A DNA stretch of 64,000 bases from GCA-002050365 sp038235165 (GCA_038235165.1 JBBSUG010000011.1:62001-126000); one strand, 5' to 3'; numbered from the stretch's first letter, positions 17,638 to 26,548 are shown. The notes: generated from the sequence alone by a model not told the origin. Numbers and translations: made by a program.

Positions 17638-18006
17638 TTAAGAATCCCGACCGAAGTCATCCTGAAGCCGCACGATGTCGTCTTCGCCGAGATAATCGCC
17701 GCGCTGGACTTCGATAAAAGCCATCACTTCGCCGCCCTTGTTTTCGACGCGGTGCGCCGCGCCGAGCGGAATGTCAATCGCTTCACCGGCGACGACGACG
17801 ATGATTTCATCGTTGAGCGTAACGTGCGCCGTGCCTTCGATGACGAACCAGTGTTCGGCACGATGAGCGTGTTTTTGATAACTCAGACGCTTTTCGGGCA
17901 AAACTTCGATGCGTTTGACTTTGAATCCCTCGCCTTCGTCCAAAACCGTGAAGTTCCCCCACGGACGTTCGTCGTATTTGGGTGAATTGTCAATTTTTTC
18001 TTCCAT
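17638..18006 (-). CDS. Cupin protein of the mannose-6-phosphate isomerase type II C-terminal family
   Basis: 122-residue single cupin. It starts KYDERPWGNFTVLDEGEGFKVKRIEV and contains RLSYQKHAHRAEHWFVIEGTAHVTLN, the metal-binding His/Glu set of cupin motif 1 (H-x-H...E), followed by cupin motif 2 around IDIPLGAAHRVENKG. It matches the C-terminal isomerase domain of bifunctional ManC/AlgA proteins without the guanylyltransferase half. It could interconvert mannose-6-P and fructose-6-P, but stand-alone members are poorly characterised. It follows a Gfo/Idh oxidoreductase by 71 bp on the same strand. Confidence 0.85.
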   Translation of the reverse strand: MEEKIDNSPKYDERPWGNFTVLDEGEGFKVKRIEVLPEKRLSYQKHAHRAEHWFVIEGTAHVTLNDEIIVVVAGEAIDIPLGAAHRVENKGGEVMAFIEVQRGDYLGEDDIVRLQDDFGRDS

Positions 18007-18077
18007 ATTTTATTAGACCTCACGTAATTTTATCTGAACTAGAACTATCGTCCTTACTTCGTGCAGGCTTCCGCATT

Positions 18078-19088
18078 TTAATTGCCGGGAATTTCCCATT
18101 TTCCGGTTTCGGCGGCGCGAAAAATGGCTTCGATGACCACCATATTTTTTACCGAATCTTCCAGCGAAACTGCCTGTTCGGTGTCTTCGAGAATCGCCCG
18201 CGCAAACAAATCGCCCTGAATCGTGTATTGATCGGCGGCGGGAATTTCGATTGTTTCGATGTTTTTGCCGAATAAATCGCCCGTGTTGTCAACAAAAACC
18301 CGCGTGGGTCGGTCAGGTGGAATGTTAACAGGAATTTCAACTTCGATGCGTCCGGCGGTGCCGACAAAGTTAATTCGCTGATACGGAACGAGCTGTGTCG
18401 AACAGGTAAAAGTCGAATGACAACCCGGAAAATCCATTATCGCAGAGGTTAATTTGTCAATGCCGGTCTGTTCATCGCGCTTGATCAAAGCAGCGATTCG
18501 GCGCGGTTCGGTGCCGAGAATAAACCGCGACAGATTGATGCAGTAACAGCCGATGTCCATCAACGCGCCGCCGCCCATCTCCGGTTTATTGCGAATATTC
18601 GCCGCATCGTCGTTAAAATAACTGAAAAACATCGTGATTGCCTGCACCGCGCCGATCCGGTTTTGGGCGATTAAATCTTTTACGGCAAGCCACTGCGGAT
18701 GGGTGCGAACCATAAACGCTTCCTGAATTTTTACGCCCGTTTGGTCACGCGCCGCGATCAGTTTGGCGGCTTCCGCCGCCGTTAGAGCAAGCGGTTTTTC
18801 GCACAAAACGTGCTTGCCCGCTGCGGCGGCTTTAATCGTCCACTCAACGTGCAGGTTATTCGGCAATGGATTGTAAACCGCATCAATATCGGCATCGGCA
18901 AGCAGTTCGTCGTAAGATGCGTAAAATTTTGGAACATTCAAATCGTACGCCGCCAAACGTGCTTTTTCCAGTGTTCTCGACGCAATCGCCGTGACTTTGC
19001 AAAATTCGCTCGCCTGCATTGCCGGAATTACTTTTTTGACGGCGATGTTTGCCGCGCCTAAAACTCCCCAACGAATTTTTTTGTTCAT
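18078..19088 (-). CDS. Gfo/Idh/MocA family NAD(P)-dependent oxidoreductase
   Basis: 336 residues. The N-terminal Rossmann fold has the glycine motif WGVLGAANIA and the second strand VTAIASRTLEKARLAA. The EKP signature appears in VLCEKPLALTAAEAAKL, with Lys as the usual catalytic residue. The C-terminal beta-sheet domain contains GGGALMDIGCYCINLSRFILG, the family's substrate-side motif. Members reduce or oxidise sugars, inositols or trehalose-like compounds; the substrate is not predictable here. The next gene on the strand is a sugar-phosphate isomerase-like cupin, suggesting a shared carbohydrate role. Confidence 0.92.
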   Translation of the reverse strand: MNKKIRWGVLGAANIAVKKVIPAMQASEFCKVTAIASRTLEKARLAAYDLNVPKFYASYDELLADADIDAVYNPLPNNLHVEWTIKAAAAGKHVLCEKPLALTAAEAAKLIAARDQTGVKIQEAFMVRTHPQWLAVKDLIAQNRIGAVQAITMFFSYFNDDAANIRNKPEMGGGALMDIGCYCINLSRFILGTEPRRIAALIKRDEQTGIDKLTSAIMDFPGCHSTFTCSTQLVPYQRINFVGTAGRIEVEIPVNIPPDRPTRVFVDNTGDLFGKNIETIEIPAADQYTIQGDLFARAILEDTEQAVSLEDSVKNMVVIEAIFRAAETGKWEIPGN

Positions 19089-19228
19089 AAAAACTTAAAT
19101 TTTTATCGAATCAGGCAGGTGAAAAAACTTTATCCGGCACTTTGCAAACTTTTAAGTCCCGCCTGAAAGCGGGACTTGAAACATCGTCAAACTCTAACTT
19201 ACCTGACTTAGCTACTTTTGTATATCAC

Positions 19229-20638
19229 TCAGAAATTGCCGATGAAATTGACCTCTTCGGTATCGCCGCTCAAACTCAAGGATTGCGCCGGCTGGTTAAA
19301 TTTGTAGCGTTTGCTGGCTGCGCTGATAATATAGGTCGCGCCCGCCGCCACATCCTCGAAACGGTAATAACCGAACGCCGAAGTAGTCGCCGTTTTGGTG
19401 CTGCCCTCTGCATCGGTCAGCGTGATAAACGCTCTGCCGATTCCGCGCCCGCTTTGCGTCATCGCCCGTCCGCTGATCGTCGCACCTGCCGCCGTCGGAT
19501 TCAGCGAGGTCAGTTTTTCGATTGTGCCGCCGATACCGACGACGAAAATCTCACCGACTTCGTTTTCGCCGAACGATGAAATATTACGCGGCGAATCAAT
19601 CAGCAGAGTCTGCTGATTATTGTTCCACATTAAAATCTCGCCCGTGCAGTAATCGCCGTAAATATACGCCCCGGTCGGAACTGTGGATTGTGTGCCGCGG
19701 TAAACGTTGCCGCCGGTGATCGAACAGCGTCCGGCGGCGTGTGTGTAATCGAACAGCGGCGCAGTGAAATTGCTCGTCGTGCAGTTTCCGCCGTTGATAC
19801 CTGGATTGCAAATGGTTCCTTCAACGATGCGCCAGCCGTAATTATTGCCTTTCGAAATGATATCAACTTCCTCACGCGCTCCTTGACCGACATCAGCCGC
19901 CCAGAGCTGCTGTGTGCCGCCGCGGTCAAACGACCAACGAAACGGATTTCGCAGACCGACGGCGTAAATTTCGTCTGCACCCGCGACCCCGACAAACGGA
20001 TTGTCCGCCGGTATTGTGTAGGCAGGATTAGCGTTATTGCCGGAAACATCCGGTGTGATTCGCAGAAATTTACCGAGCAGACTGTCTATATTCTGGGCGC
20101 GATTATCCGGGTCGTTTGCCGAACCGCCGTCGCCCATTCCGATATATAAATTGCCGTCGGGACCAAATTCAATCGTCCCGCCGTTGTGATTGCTGAAAGG
20201 CTGCGGAATCGTCAAAATAATTCTTTCCGAATTTGCATCACCGAGTGCATTGGTCGTATTAATCGTTTTATAGCGGGCGATGATGGTCGCCCCGTCAGAA
20301 GCGCGGGTGTAGTTGAGAAAAAAATAGCCGTTCGAGGCGAATTGCGGGTGAAAGGTCAAGCCGAGCAAACCTTGTTCGCCGCCCGCATTTAATTTGCTCG
20401 AAATATCAACAAAATTGCTGACCGCATTTGAACCGGGCTGCACGACTTTGATAATTCCGCCCTGCTGCACGACGAAAAGACGATTTGATCCGTCCTTTGC
20501 ATTTGTCAAAAACACCGGCGAACTCAAACCCGTCAAAAAGGGCTGAAGCGTCACCGAAGGCGTGATCTGTGCCGCCGCACTTAAACTGAAAAGACCGATC
20601 AAAACCAACAGACATTTGAAATAATTTAATCCTTGCAT
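19229..20638 (-). CDS. Secreted PQQ-dependent sugar dehydrogenase with C-terminal carboxypeptidase-regulatory domain
   Basis: 469 residues from MQGLNYFKCLLVLIG; a GGGG ribosome site about nine bases upstream favours this ATG over two earlier ones. After a signal peptide (ending SAAAQ) comes a glucose/sorbosone dehydrogenase propeller very like the protein at 4796-6847: RLFVVQQGGIIKVVQPG, GLLGLTFHPQF, PQPFSNHNGG, YIGMGDGGSANDPDNRAQ, YIYGDYCTGEILMWNNNQQT. Instead of calcium repeats the C-terminus carries one beta-sandwich of the CarboxypepD-regulatory type (ISGRAMTQSGRGIGRAFITL...TSAFGYYRFEDVAAG). The pair looks like a duplication followed by exchange of the C-terminal module. PQQ dependence is from family knowledge. 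Confidence 0.88.
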   Translation of the reverse strand: MQGLNYFKCLLVLIGLFSLSAAAQITPSVTLQPFLTGLSSPVFLTNAKDGSNRLFVVQQGGIIKVVQPGSNAVSNFVDISSKLNAGGEQGLLGLTFHPQFASNGYFFLNYTRASDGATIIARYKTINTTNALGDANSERIILTIPQPFSNHNGGTIEFGPDGNLYIGMGDGGSANDPDNRAQNIDSLLGKFLRITPDVSGNNANPAYTIPADNPFVGVAGADEIYAVGLRNPFRWSFDRGGTQQLWAADVGQGAREEVDIISKGNNYGWRIVEGTICNPGINGGNCTTSNFTAPLFDYTHAAGRCSITGGNVYRGTQSTVPTGAYIYGDYCTGEILMWNNNQQTLLIDSPRNISSFGENEVGEIFVVGIGGTIEKLTSLNPTAAGATISGRAMTQSGRGIGRAFITLTDAEGSTKTATTSAFGYYRFEDVAAGATYIISAASKRYKFNQPAQSLSLSGDTEEVNFIGNF

Positions 20639-21054
20639 TTGTAAATCCCCCATTTTTGCAAACTTGTTAACGTCGCGCAATTCGTTGATAAATTAGAAGT
20701 TTGCGCGTTCCGATTTCGAGCATCAGCCCTTCCCGACTGCCGAAATTAAATTATTCCGCCGAAAAGTTTTCACAGTTATTTCCTGTAAAAGGTCAGTAAA
20801 CAATTACAACAGACGGCGAGTTACGGCTTATTTCAAAGTAACTCGATAATTTCATATTACTTGGGAAGTATCGAATGAATACAACAATCTTAAATTTTTT
20901 CAGCCGTAAAGACAAGCAAGTTTTCAAATAGCAAATTTATAATCTCCAAACAATAGCTAAACACAACCGGTAATTCTCAATAAAAAAAATGTAAAAAATT
21001 CAAGTTTTCGCTTATAATTGCGCCGGTAATTTTGTATTTGCCGAAGTAATAATT
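20639..21054. other. Intergenic region with one -10-like box, no gene seen
   Basis: AT-rich 416 bp between divergent genes. A TATAAT hexamer at 21013-21018 lies 37 bases before the DUF1287 gene and could be its -10 box; no convincing -35 box accompanies it. No open frame, repeat of the families seen elsewhere, or clear structured RNA was found. Confidence 0.4.
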
Positions 21055-21729
21055 ATGACTTATTCAAAGACGACCAGCCGGTGTTTGATGTTTTTGCTGC
21101 TCCTTTTTTCGATTTCCTGCCGCTCCGGTTCGCAGCCCTCGCCGACAAACAAGACCGATTCGGTTTTCACTCCAACCGCCGAACAGCCGACACGCGCCGC
21201 AGTGCCGTCTGACGAGATCAGAAAACTACTCGAAAGCGCAACCGAACAGACCAATTTGACCAAAAGTTACGATCCGAATTACGCGATTATCGCTTATCCG
21301 AACGGCGATGTGCCGATTGAAAAAGGAGTTTGCACCGATGTCGTGATTCGCGCTTTCCGCCGCGCAGGAATTGACTTGCAAAAAGAAGTTCACGAAGATA
21401 TGGCGGCACATTTTTCGGCTTATCCAGGCAAGTGGGGTTTGAAATCGCCCGATAAAAATATTGATCACCGGCGCGTACCGAATTTGCAGACGTTTTTCAC
21501 GCGGCACGGCAAATCTCTGCCGATTACGCAGAACGGCGCGGATTATCAACCGGGTGATGTCGTCGCGTGGGATTTAGACGGCAAGGGAATGACGCACATC
21601 GGGCTGGTTTCCGATTTGCGTAACGAGTACACGAAAAGGTTTTCGATCATCCACAATATCGGCGGCGGAACGGTCATTGACGATAGAATTTTCGACTGGA
21701 AAATAATCGGGCATTACCGTTATTTTTGA
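21055..21729 (+). CDS. DUF1287 domain lipoprotein
   Basis: 224 residues. A lipoprotein signal (MFLLLLFSISCRSGS, lipobox SISC) precedes a Ser/Thr/Pro linker and a DUF1287 domain (about 70-224). Domain hallmarks are GVCTDVVIRAFRRAGIDLQKEVHEDM, LKSPDKNIDHRRVPNLQTFF, GDVVAWDLDGKGMTHIGLVSD and IIHNIGGGTVIDD. The conserved Cys, Asp and His residues resemble an NlpC/P60-like papain fold, so a periplasmic or outer-membrane peptidase/amidase role is possible but unproven for the family. It is a single gene with its own probable promoter. Confidence 0.9.
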   Translation: MTYSKTTSRCLMFLLLLFSISCRSGSQPSPTNKTDSVFTPTAEQPTRAAVPSDEIRKLLESATEQTNLTKSYDPNYAIIAYPNGDVPIEKGVCTDVVIRAFRRAGIDLQKEVHEDMAAHFSAYPGKWGLKSPDKNIDHRRVPNLQTFFTRHGKSLPITQNGADYQPGDVVAWDLDGKGMTHIGLVSDLRNEYTKRFSIIHNIGGGTVIDDRIFDWKIIGHYRYF

Positions 21730-21907
21730 ATGCTTTCACCGTATTTCTTCCAGCTGATTAGGTTATTAACTATACTTCTCGACAAATATCTCCGGTCGAA
21801 ACGGCACACTATTTGCGACTCCGTTAATTACGCATCGAAAAAGTTTTTTGCGTAGCAATTGCATCTGATGGTCAGGCGCAAAATAAAAATCAAGTGGGGA
21901 GAAATAT

Positions 21908-22258
21908 ATGAAAAGCATACTTAAACTGGGAATTTTAACATTTGCCTTCGGATTCATTTTCGTTTCGGCAGGCACTGTTAATGCTCAAAGACAAGGAAGA
22001 AGAACGGAAGCCAGACGCGAATATCGAAAAGACGTGCGGGACGCGCGACAGGATTATCGCCGCCGGGTCAATAACGGAGATTACCGAAAAGCGCGGCGTG
22101 AATATCGTGAAGATATTCGGGATGCCCGTAAAGATTACCGCAAAGACACCGGTCGCCGGGTCAACCGCGGCTATCAAGTCAACCGCAATCGCCGTGTTTA
22201 TTCGCAAAGAACACGCACCTATTATCGCAACGGTCGTCGTTATGTCGTCAGATACTAG
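21908..22258 (+). CDS. Small secreted basic protein rich in Arg/Tyr repeats
   Basis: 116 residues. An N-terminal signal peptide (LGILTFAFGFIFVSAGTVNAQ) is followed by a highly basic mature part built from repeats of the form RxEYRKDVRDARQDYRRR, REYREDIRDARKDYRKD, ending in RTYYRNGRRYVVRY. The GGGGAG ribosome site and the intrinsic terminator straight after the stop show it is a separate expressed gene. No enzyme motif is visible. The pattern of alternating Arg/Asp/Tyr in helices could bind nucleic acid, anionic glycans or the cell surface; this is speculation. Confidence 0.8.
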   Translation: MKSILKLGILTFAFGFIFVSAGTVNAQRQGRRTEARREYRKDVRDARQDYRRRVNNGDYRKARREYREDIRDARKDYRKDTGRRVNRGYQVNRNRRVYSQRTRTYYRNGRRYVVRY

Positions 22259-22276
22259 AATTTCCGTCATCAGCAA

Positions 22277-22317
22277 AACAATCGCCGCATTTAACAAACG
22301 CGGCGATTGTTCTTTTT
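22277..22317 (+). terminator. Intrinsic terminator after the basic protein gene
   Basis: A perfect 12-bp stem (AACAATCGCCGC with its complement), 11-base loop, then CTTTTTGT. It is 18 bases past the stop codon. Confidence 0.88.
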
Positions 22318-22463
22318 GTGTGACACTTGTAAATAAAACTAAACGCCAATTTGATTTCTTCTGTATTTCGCGTGGTCCGGCATCTTAATTTTTCATTGAG
22401 CCTCAAGACAAACTGTATTTTTTCGTCAAAAAGATTTACATTAGAACATTTGTAACTGAACAA

Positions 22464-23471
22464 ATGGATTCACCGAAAACCGGAAAGGTTGATAAACAAA
22501 AACAGACTGACGCGCCTGAATTGTCGCTTTTTTTGCCTGTTCTAAACGAAGAGGATAATTTGCGCCCGATGCACGCGAAAATTTCCGAAGCGTTGAATTC
22601 GCTTGGCAAAACGGCGGAAGTCATTTATGTTGACGATGGTTCGACCGATAAATCTCTGCAAGTTTTGCGCGAAATTGCTGACGGCGACGAGCGTGTGCGC
22701 GTCATTTCACTGCGCCGTAATTATGGACAAACGGCAGCGATGAGTGCGGGAATTGACGCGGCAAAAGGCGAGATTCTGATTCCGATGGACGCGGATTTGC
22801 AAAACGATCCGGCGGACATTGCACGGCTTTTGGATAAATTGAACGAAGGTTACGACGTTGTTTCCGGCTGGCGAAAAAACCGCAAAGATAAATTGATAAT
22901 GCGAAAAATCCCGTCGTGGATTGCCAACAGCGTGATTTCAAAAATCGGCGGCGTGCCGCTTCACGATTACGGATGTTCGCTCAAAGCGTATCGGCGCGAA
23001 GTCATTCAAGATGTCAAACTCTACGGCGAAATGCACCGTTTTATTCCGATTTACGCGAGTTGGGCGGGCGCAAGAGTCGCGGAGATTCCGGTTGATCATC
23101 ACGCACGAACGATGGGAAAATCGAAATACGGAATTTCCCGAACGCTCAAAGTCGTTTTCGATCTGATGACGATAAAATTTATGGCTTCGTATCAAACAAA
23201 GCCGATCTACGTCTTCGGCACATTCGGTTTAATTTCCTTTTTGCTTTCGATGTTCGCCGGACTTTGGGCATTTTTTCTAAAATATGTCGAAGGCGTTTCG
23301 TTTATTTTAACGCCTTTGCCCGTGATTGCGATTGTGCTTTTGGCGATTTCAATGCAGTTTTTTTTGATGGGTTTATTAGCCGAAATGCTCGTGCGGACTT
23401 ATCACGAATCGCAGGATAAAACGATTTATGCCGTACGCGAGAAGATTGGATTTGAGAATATAAATGAGTAA
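22464..23471 (+). CDS. GT2 glycosyltransferase, polyprenyl-phosphate sugar transferase type
   Basis: 335 residues. A GT-A domain (about 18-240) has LSLFLPVLNEEDNLRPM, VIYVDDGSTDKSL, RRNYGQTAAMSAGIDAAKGE and IPMDADLQNDP, the DxD motif. Two C-terminal membrane helices follow (about 250-310: VFGTFGLISFLLSMFAGLWAF and LTPLPVIAIVLLAISMQFFLMGLL). This layout is that of DPM1/GtrB/ArnC enzymes, which move a sugar from a nucleotide donor to undecaprenyl phosphate at the inner membrane. Its last 8 bases overlap the next gene, an AT-rich PIN-like gene, and asnB follows, so the unit probably serves surface glycan synthesis. Confidence 0.9.
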   Translation: MDSPKTGKVDKQKQTDAPELSLFLPVLNEEDNLRPMHAKISEALNSLGKTAEVIYVDDGSTDKSLQVLREIADGDERVRVISLRRNYGQTAAMSAGIDAAKGEILIPMDADLQNDPADIARLLDKLNEGYDVVSGWRKNRKDKLIMRKIPSWIANSVISKIGGVPLHDYGCSLKAYRREVIQDVKLYGEMHRFIPIYASWAGARVAEIPVDHHARTMGKSKYGISRTLKVVFDLMTIKFMASYQTKPIYVFGTFGLISFLLSMFAGLWAFFLKYVEGVSFILTPLPVIAIVLLAISMQFFLMGLLAEMLVRTYHESQDKTIYAVREKIGFENINE

Positions 23472-24453
23472 TTACATAACAGTTTATTTTGATACAAATT
23501 TTTATGTTTGGCTTGCAAATGCAACTGACGAAGAAGTTAGTGAAATAATATCCGAGTTGAATGAATTGAAAGTTCGTCATGTTCTTTCAGGACAAGTTAT
23601 TCTCGAATTGTTATCTAACCACAACAAACCTGAAAAAGATAAAACTCTCGTAAGTAGATTGTCTAAATTTGAAATCGAGCCATACATAATTTCAAGTAGC
23701 ATTTTTGAAAACTCTTTAACTCCTGATACTTTAAATTGGAAGATTTTACTTCTTGACGGCGATGAAAGAACTTCTTTAGCTAATCTGTTCAAAATAATTT
23801 TTGACATGCAAACACAAGCAGAAAGTTCGTCAATTCTAGCCAAAACGAAATATACTGCAGATAAAGCGGAAAAAATTCAAGAAAGTCTCATTCCTTTTTT
23901 ATCTTCAATTGGTCTTGAAAATGACAAAGAATATTCTAATGAAGAAACTGCAGAAAAATATGTAAATTTTGGTTCTGAATTACTGTCCAACTTATCCTTT
24001 CTTCTTTCCGATGACCAAAAAGAAATTGCGGAAAACATAAACTTTTCTGAAAAACATTCTCCTGAAAATTTAGTAAATCTTTCAAACCAATTATTGGGTA
24101 TTATTGGCAATGAAAATGTAGATAAGTTAAAAGAAGATGAAAAGATTATTCACTCAGTTACTAACTCTGATGAACGTCCTTATAAAGTAGCAGTTAGAGA
24201 AGCATCACAAAAGGAAGAAAAAAATCTTGGAAATACTTTTAGAGATTCCAATAATATGAGTTTATTTTTAACTCATAAAGACGAAATTGATTTGCTTCAA
24301 CTTGATTCTGCTCAAATAAATCAAATAAAAAACAGGGGAAAAGAATCACATAGACTTGTTGAATTACAGCTTGATGAGCGATGTTTTTGCTCTAATTCAT
24401 TAAAAAACACAATTAAAGTTATTAAGGAGAAAAAGCAAGAACTTTCCCTTTAA
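23464..24453 (+). CDS. AT-rich PIN-like domain protein of unknown function
   Basis: 329 residues. The N-terminus reads ITVYFDTNFYVWLANA, the first acidic strand of a PIN nuclease fold (D-T-N), followed by VRHVLSGQVILELLSNHNKP with the second acidic residue. A long helical charged middle follows, and NTFRDSNNMSLFLTHKDEIDLLQLDS near residue 265 could supply the remaining acidic residues. PIN proteins cut RNA, often as toxins, but this is more than twice the size of VapC and no antitoxin is adjacent. Codon use is strikingly AT-rich (AAA, AAT, GAA, TTA) compared with both neighbours, a sign of horizontal transfer. It overlaps the GT2 gene by 8 bp and ends 6 bp before asnB, so it is inserted precisely and probably co-translated. 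Confidence 0.75.
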   Translation: MSNYITVYFDTNFYVWLANATDEEVSEIISELNELKVRHVLSGQVILELLSNHNKPEKDKTLVSRLSKFEIEPYIISSSIFENSLTPDTLNWKILLLDGDERTSLANLFKIIFDMQTQAESSSILAKTKYTADKAEKIQESLIPFLSSIGLENDKEYSNEETAEKYVNFGSELLSNLSFLLSDDQKEIAENINFSEKHSPENLVNLSNQLLGIIGNENVDKLKEDEKIIHSVTNSDERPYKVAVREASQKEEKNLGNTFRDSNNMSLFLTHKDEIDLLQLDSAQINQIKNRGKESHRLVELQLDERCFCSNSLKNTIKVIKEKKQELSL

Positions 24454-24459
24454 TTATCT

Positions 24460-26361
24460 ATGTGCGGAATAGCAGGTTGGGCAAATTTAGATTCTAAAAA
24501 AACTTCACAAAACGGTGAAGCCGTTCTTCATTCGATGTGCGAAAAAATGAAGCATCGCGGACCTGATTCGGAAGGTTTGTGGCTTGACGAACAAGTCGCG
24601 CTCGGAATGCGGCGGCTTTCGATTATTGATTTGCACACAGGCGAACAGCCTGTCTTTTCGGAAGATAAACAAATCGTCGTCGTGATGAACGGCGAACTTT
24701 ATAATTTCCGCGAAGTCCGCGCTGATTTGGAAAAACGCGGGCATAAATTTGAAACAAACACCGACACCGAAATACTGCCGCATCTTTACGAAGAATACGG
24801 CGACGCGATGCTCGAACATATCAACGGAATGTTCGCCTTTGCGCTGTGGGACAAAAATAAGAATAAATTATTAATTGCTCGGGACAGATTCGGCGAAAAA
24901 CCGCTTTATTACGGCGTGTTTGATAATCAACTGATATTTGCTTCCGAGCCTAAAGTTCTGCTGGCGAATCCGGCGGTTAAGGCAGAAATAAATCTCGACG
25001 CGTTGCGGCAATATCTTTCGTTCGATTACGTTCCCGCGCCGTCTTCAATTTACAAAAACATTTACAAACTGCCTGCCGCGCATCTTTTGATTTTGGAAAA
25101 AGGCGAAATCAGAACGCGCCGATATTGGAATCTAAGTTGGGAAAAGAAAGAAACAAAATCACTTGAAAGTTCCGCCGAAGAATTGCGCGAACTGCTCGCC
25201 GATGCCGTCAGAATGCGGCTTGTTTCCGATGTTCCGCTCGGCATTTTATTAAGCGGCGGTGTTGATTCTTCGACCATTGCGGCTTTTGCAACGCAGTTTT
25301 CGACCGAAAAAGTGAAGACGTTTTCCATCGGTTTTGAAGAAGATTCGTTTGATGAATCGAAATTTGCGCGACAGGTGGCGAAACATCTGAACACTGAACA
25401 TTACGAGGAAAAATTGAGCGTCGGAAAAGCGGCGGATTTGATCTCGGAAATCGGAACGTGGCTCGACGAACCGCTGTCGGACGGCTCCTTGATTCCGACG
25501 TTTTTGCTGGCGCGATTTGTCAAAAAACACGTCACGGTCGCGCTCGGCGGCGACGGCGGCGACGAGATTTTCGCCGGTTATCCGATGTATTTCGCACACA
25601 AAGTCGCTGACGTTTACGGCAAAATTCCGCGCGTTTTAAGAAATAATTTAATCGAACCGATAGTCAAAAATCTGCCTGTTTCCAATAAGAATTTATCGTT
25701 CGATTACAAAGCAAAACGCTTTGTCGCAGCTTCGAAATACGATTTAGTTACGCGCCATCATTCATATTTCGGTTCATTTTCGATTGACGCGCAAAATGAT
25801 CTGTTAAGTAAAGATGTTTTGGCGAAAACTTCGGGCGATATTTACAAAGGTGCGAAAGATTTGCTGCAAATTTGCGACGCGAAAAACGAAATCGAACAGA
25901 TGCAGTTTCTCGACATCAATTACTATATGGCGGAAGATATTCTGACCAAAGTTGATCGCGCTTCAATGGCAGTCTCCTTGGAAGTTCGCGCTCCTTTCTT
26001 AGACCCACGCATAGCGCAGTTTGCGGCACAAATTCCGCTCGAATACAAATTAAAGGGTAATAAAGGCAAGTATATTCTGAAAAAAGCGATGGAAAATATG
26101 TTGCCGAAAAACATACTCCATCGCCCGAAAAAAGGTTTCGGCATCCCGATTGCTGATTGGCTGAAGGGTCGGCTCAACCCGCTGATGCACGAAATGCTCA
26201 ACGAAACGCGGCTGAAAAATCAGGGTTTATTGAACGAGAAATTCGTGCAAAAACTCATTAAAGAACACGAAGATAATACTGCATCGCACCACAAACAGCT
26301 TTGGACGCTGCTTGTTTTTCAGCTTTGGTACGATAAATATATCTCAGCTTCCAAAATATAA
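24460..26361 (+). CDS. asnB: Asparagine synthase, glutamine-hydrolysing (amidotransferase)
   Basis: 633 residues. The N-terminal class II glutaminase starts MCGIAGWANL (nucleophile Cys2) with KHRGPDSEG and VVMNGELYNFREV. The C-terminal synthetase domain has the pyrophosphate loop LGILLSGGVDSSTIAAF, the ALGGDGGDEIFAGYPMY segment and KVDRASMAVSLEVRAPFLD. The reaction is aspartate + glutamine + ATP to asparagine. Homologues in exopolysaccharide clusters are thought to amidate sugars instead, and the nearby GT2 gene makes that possible here. There is no ribosome site of its own; it starts 6 bp after the PIN-like gene, so coupling is likely. Confidence 0.93.
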   Translation: MCGIAGWANLDSKKTSQNGEAVLHSMCEKMKHRGPDSEGLWLDEQVALGMRRLSIIDLHTGEQPVFSEDKQIVVVMNGELYNFREVRADLEKRGHKFETNTDTEILPHLYEEYGDAMLEHINGMFAFALWDKNKNKLLIARDRFGEKPLYYGVFDNQLIFASEPKVLLANPAVKAEINLDALRQYLSFDYVPAPSSIYKNIYKLPAAHLLILEKGEIRTRRYWNLSWEKKETKSLESSAEELRELLADAVRMRLVSDVPLGILLSGGVDSSTIAAFATQFSTEKVKTFSIGFEEDSFDESKFARQVAKHLNTEHYEEKLSVGKAADLISEIGTWLDEPLSDGSLIPTFLLARFVKKHVTVALGGDGGDEIFAGYPMYFAHKVADVYGKIPRVLRNNLIEPIVKNLPVSNKNLSFDYKAKRFVAASKYDLVTRHHSYFGSFSIDAQNDLLSKDVLAKTSGDIYKGAKDLLQICDAKNEIEQMQFLDINYYMAEDILTKVDRASMAVSLEVRAPFLDPRIAQFAAQIPLEYKLKGNKGKYILKKAMENMLPKNILHRPKKGFGIPIADWLKGRLNPLMHEMLNETRLKNQGLLNEKFVQKLIKEHEDNTASHHKQLWTLLVFQLWYDKYISASKI

Positions 26362-26375
26362 TAAGACGACTCTAC

Positions 26376-26503
26376 GGAGCGCGGAAGTCTCGTCCGCCAA
26401 CCAGCGCAGCGAAGTTGCAGGCGTTGTTAGTGTAGTTCTAATGGATGAACGCTTACAACGTCTCGCTTCGCTGACGTTGTAGCGGACGAGACTTCCGCGC
26501 TCC
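26376..26503. repeat. 128-bp palindromic element, family A, copy 1
   Basis: Ends are perfect 22-base inverted repeats beginning GGAGCGCGGAAGTCTCGT. Inside, an AACCAGCGCAGCGAAGTTG arm pairs with CAACGTCTCGCTTCGCTG, leaving a loop around TGTAGTTCTAATGGATGAAC. It starts 14 bp after the asnB stop. No coding capacity is seen; a MITE-like, non-autonomous element. Confidence 0.85.
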
Positions 26504-26548
26504 CTAAAACTTCGCCGCGCTGGTTGGCGGATTAGTAGTTCGCTCAGT

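Noticed and set aside
20639..21054. A riboswitch or structured RNA in the 416-bp gap
   Set aside because: No conserved riboswitch core or strong stem could be found by eye; only a -10-like box stands out.
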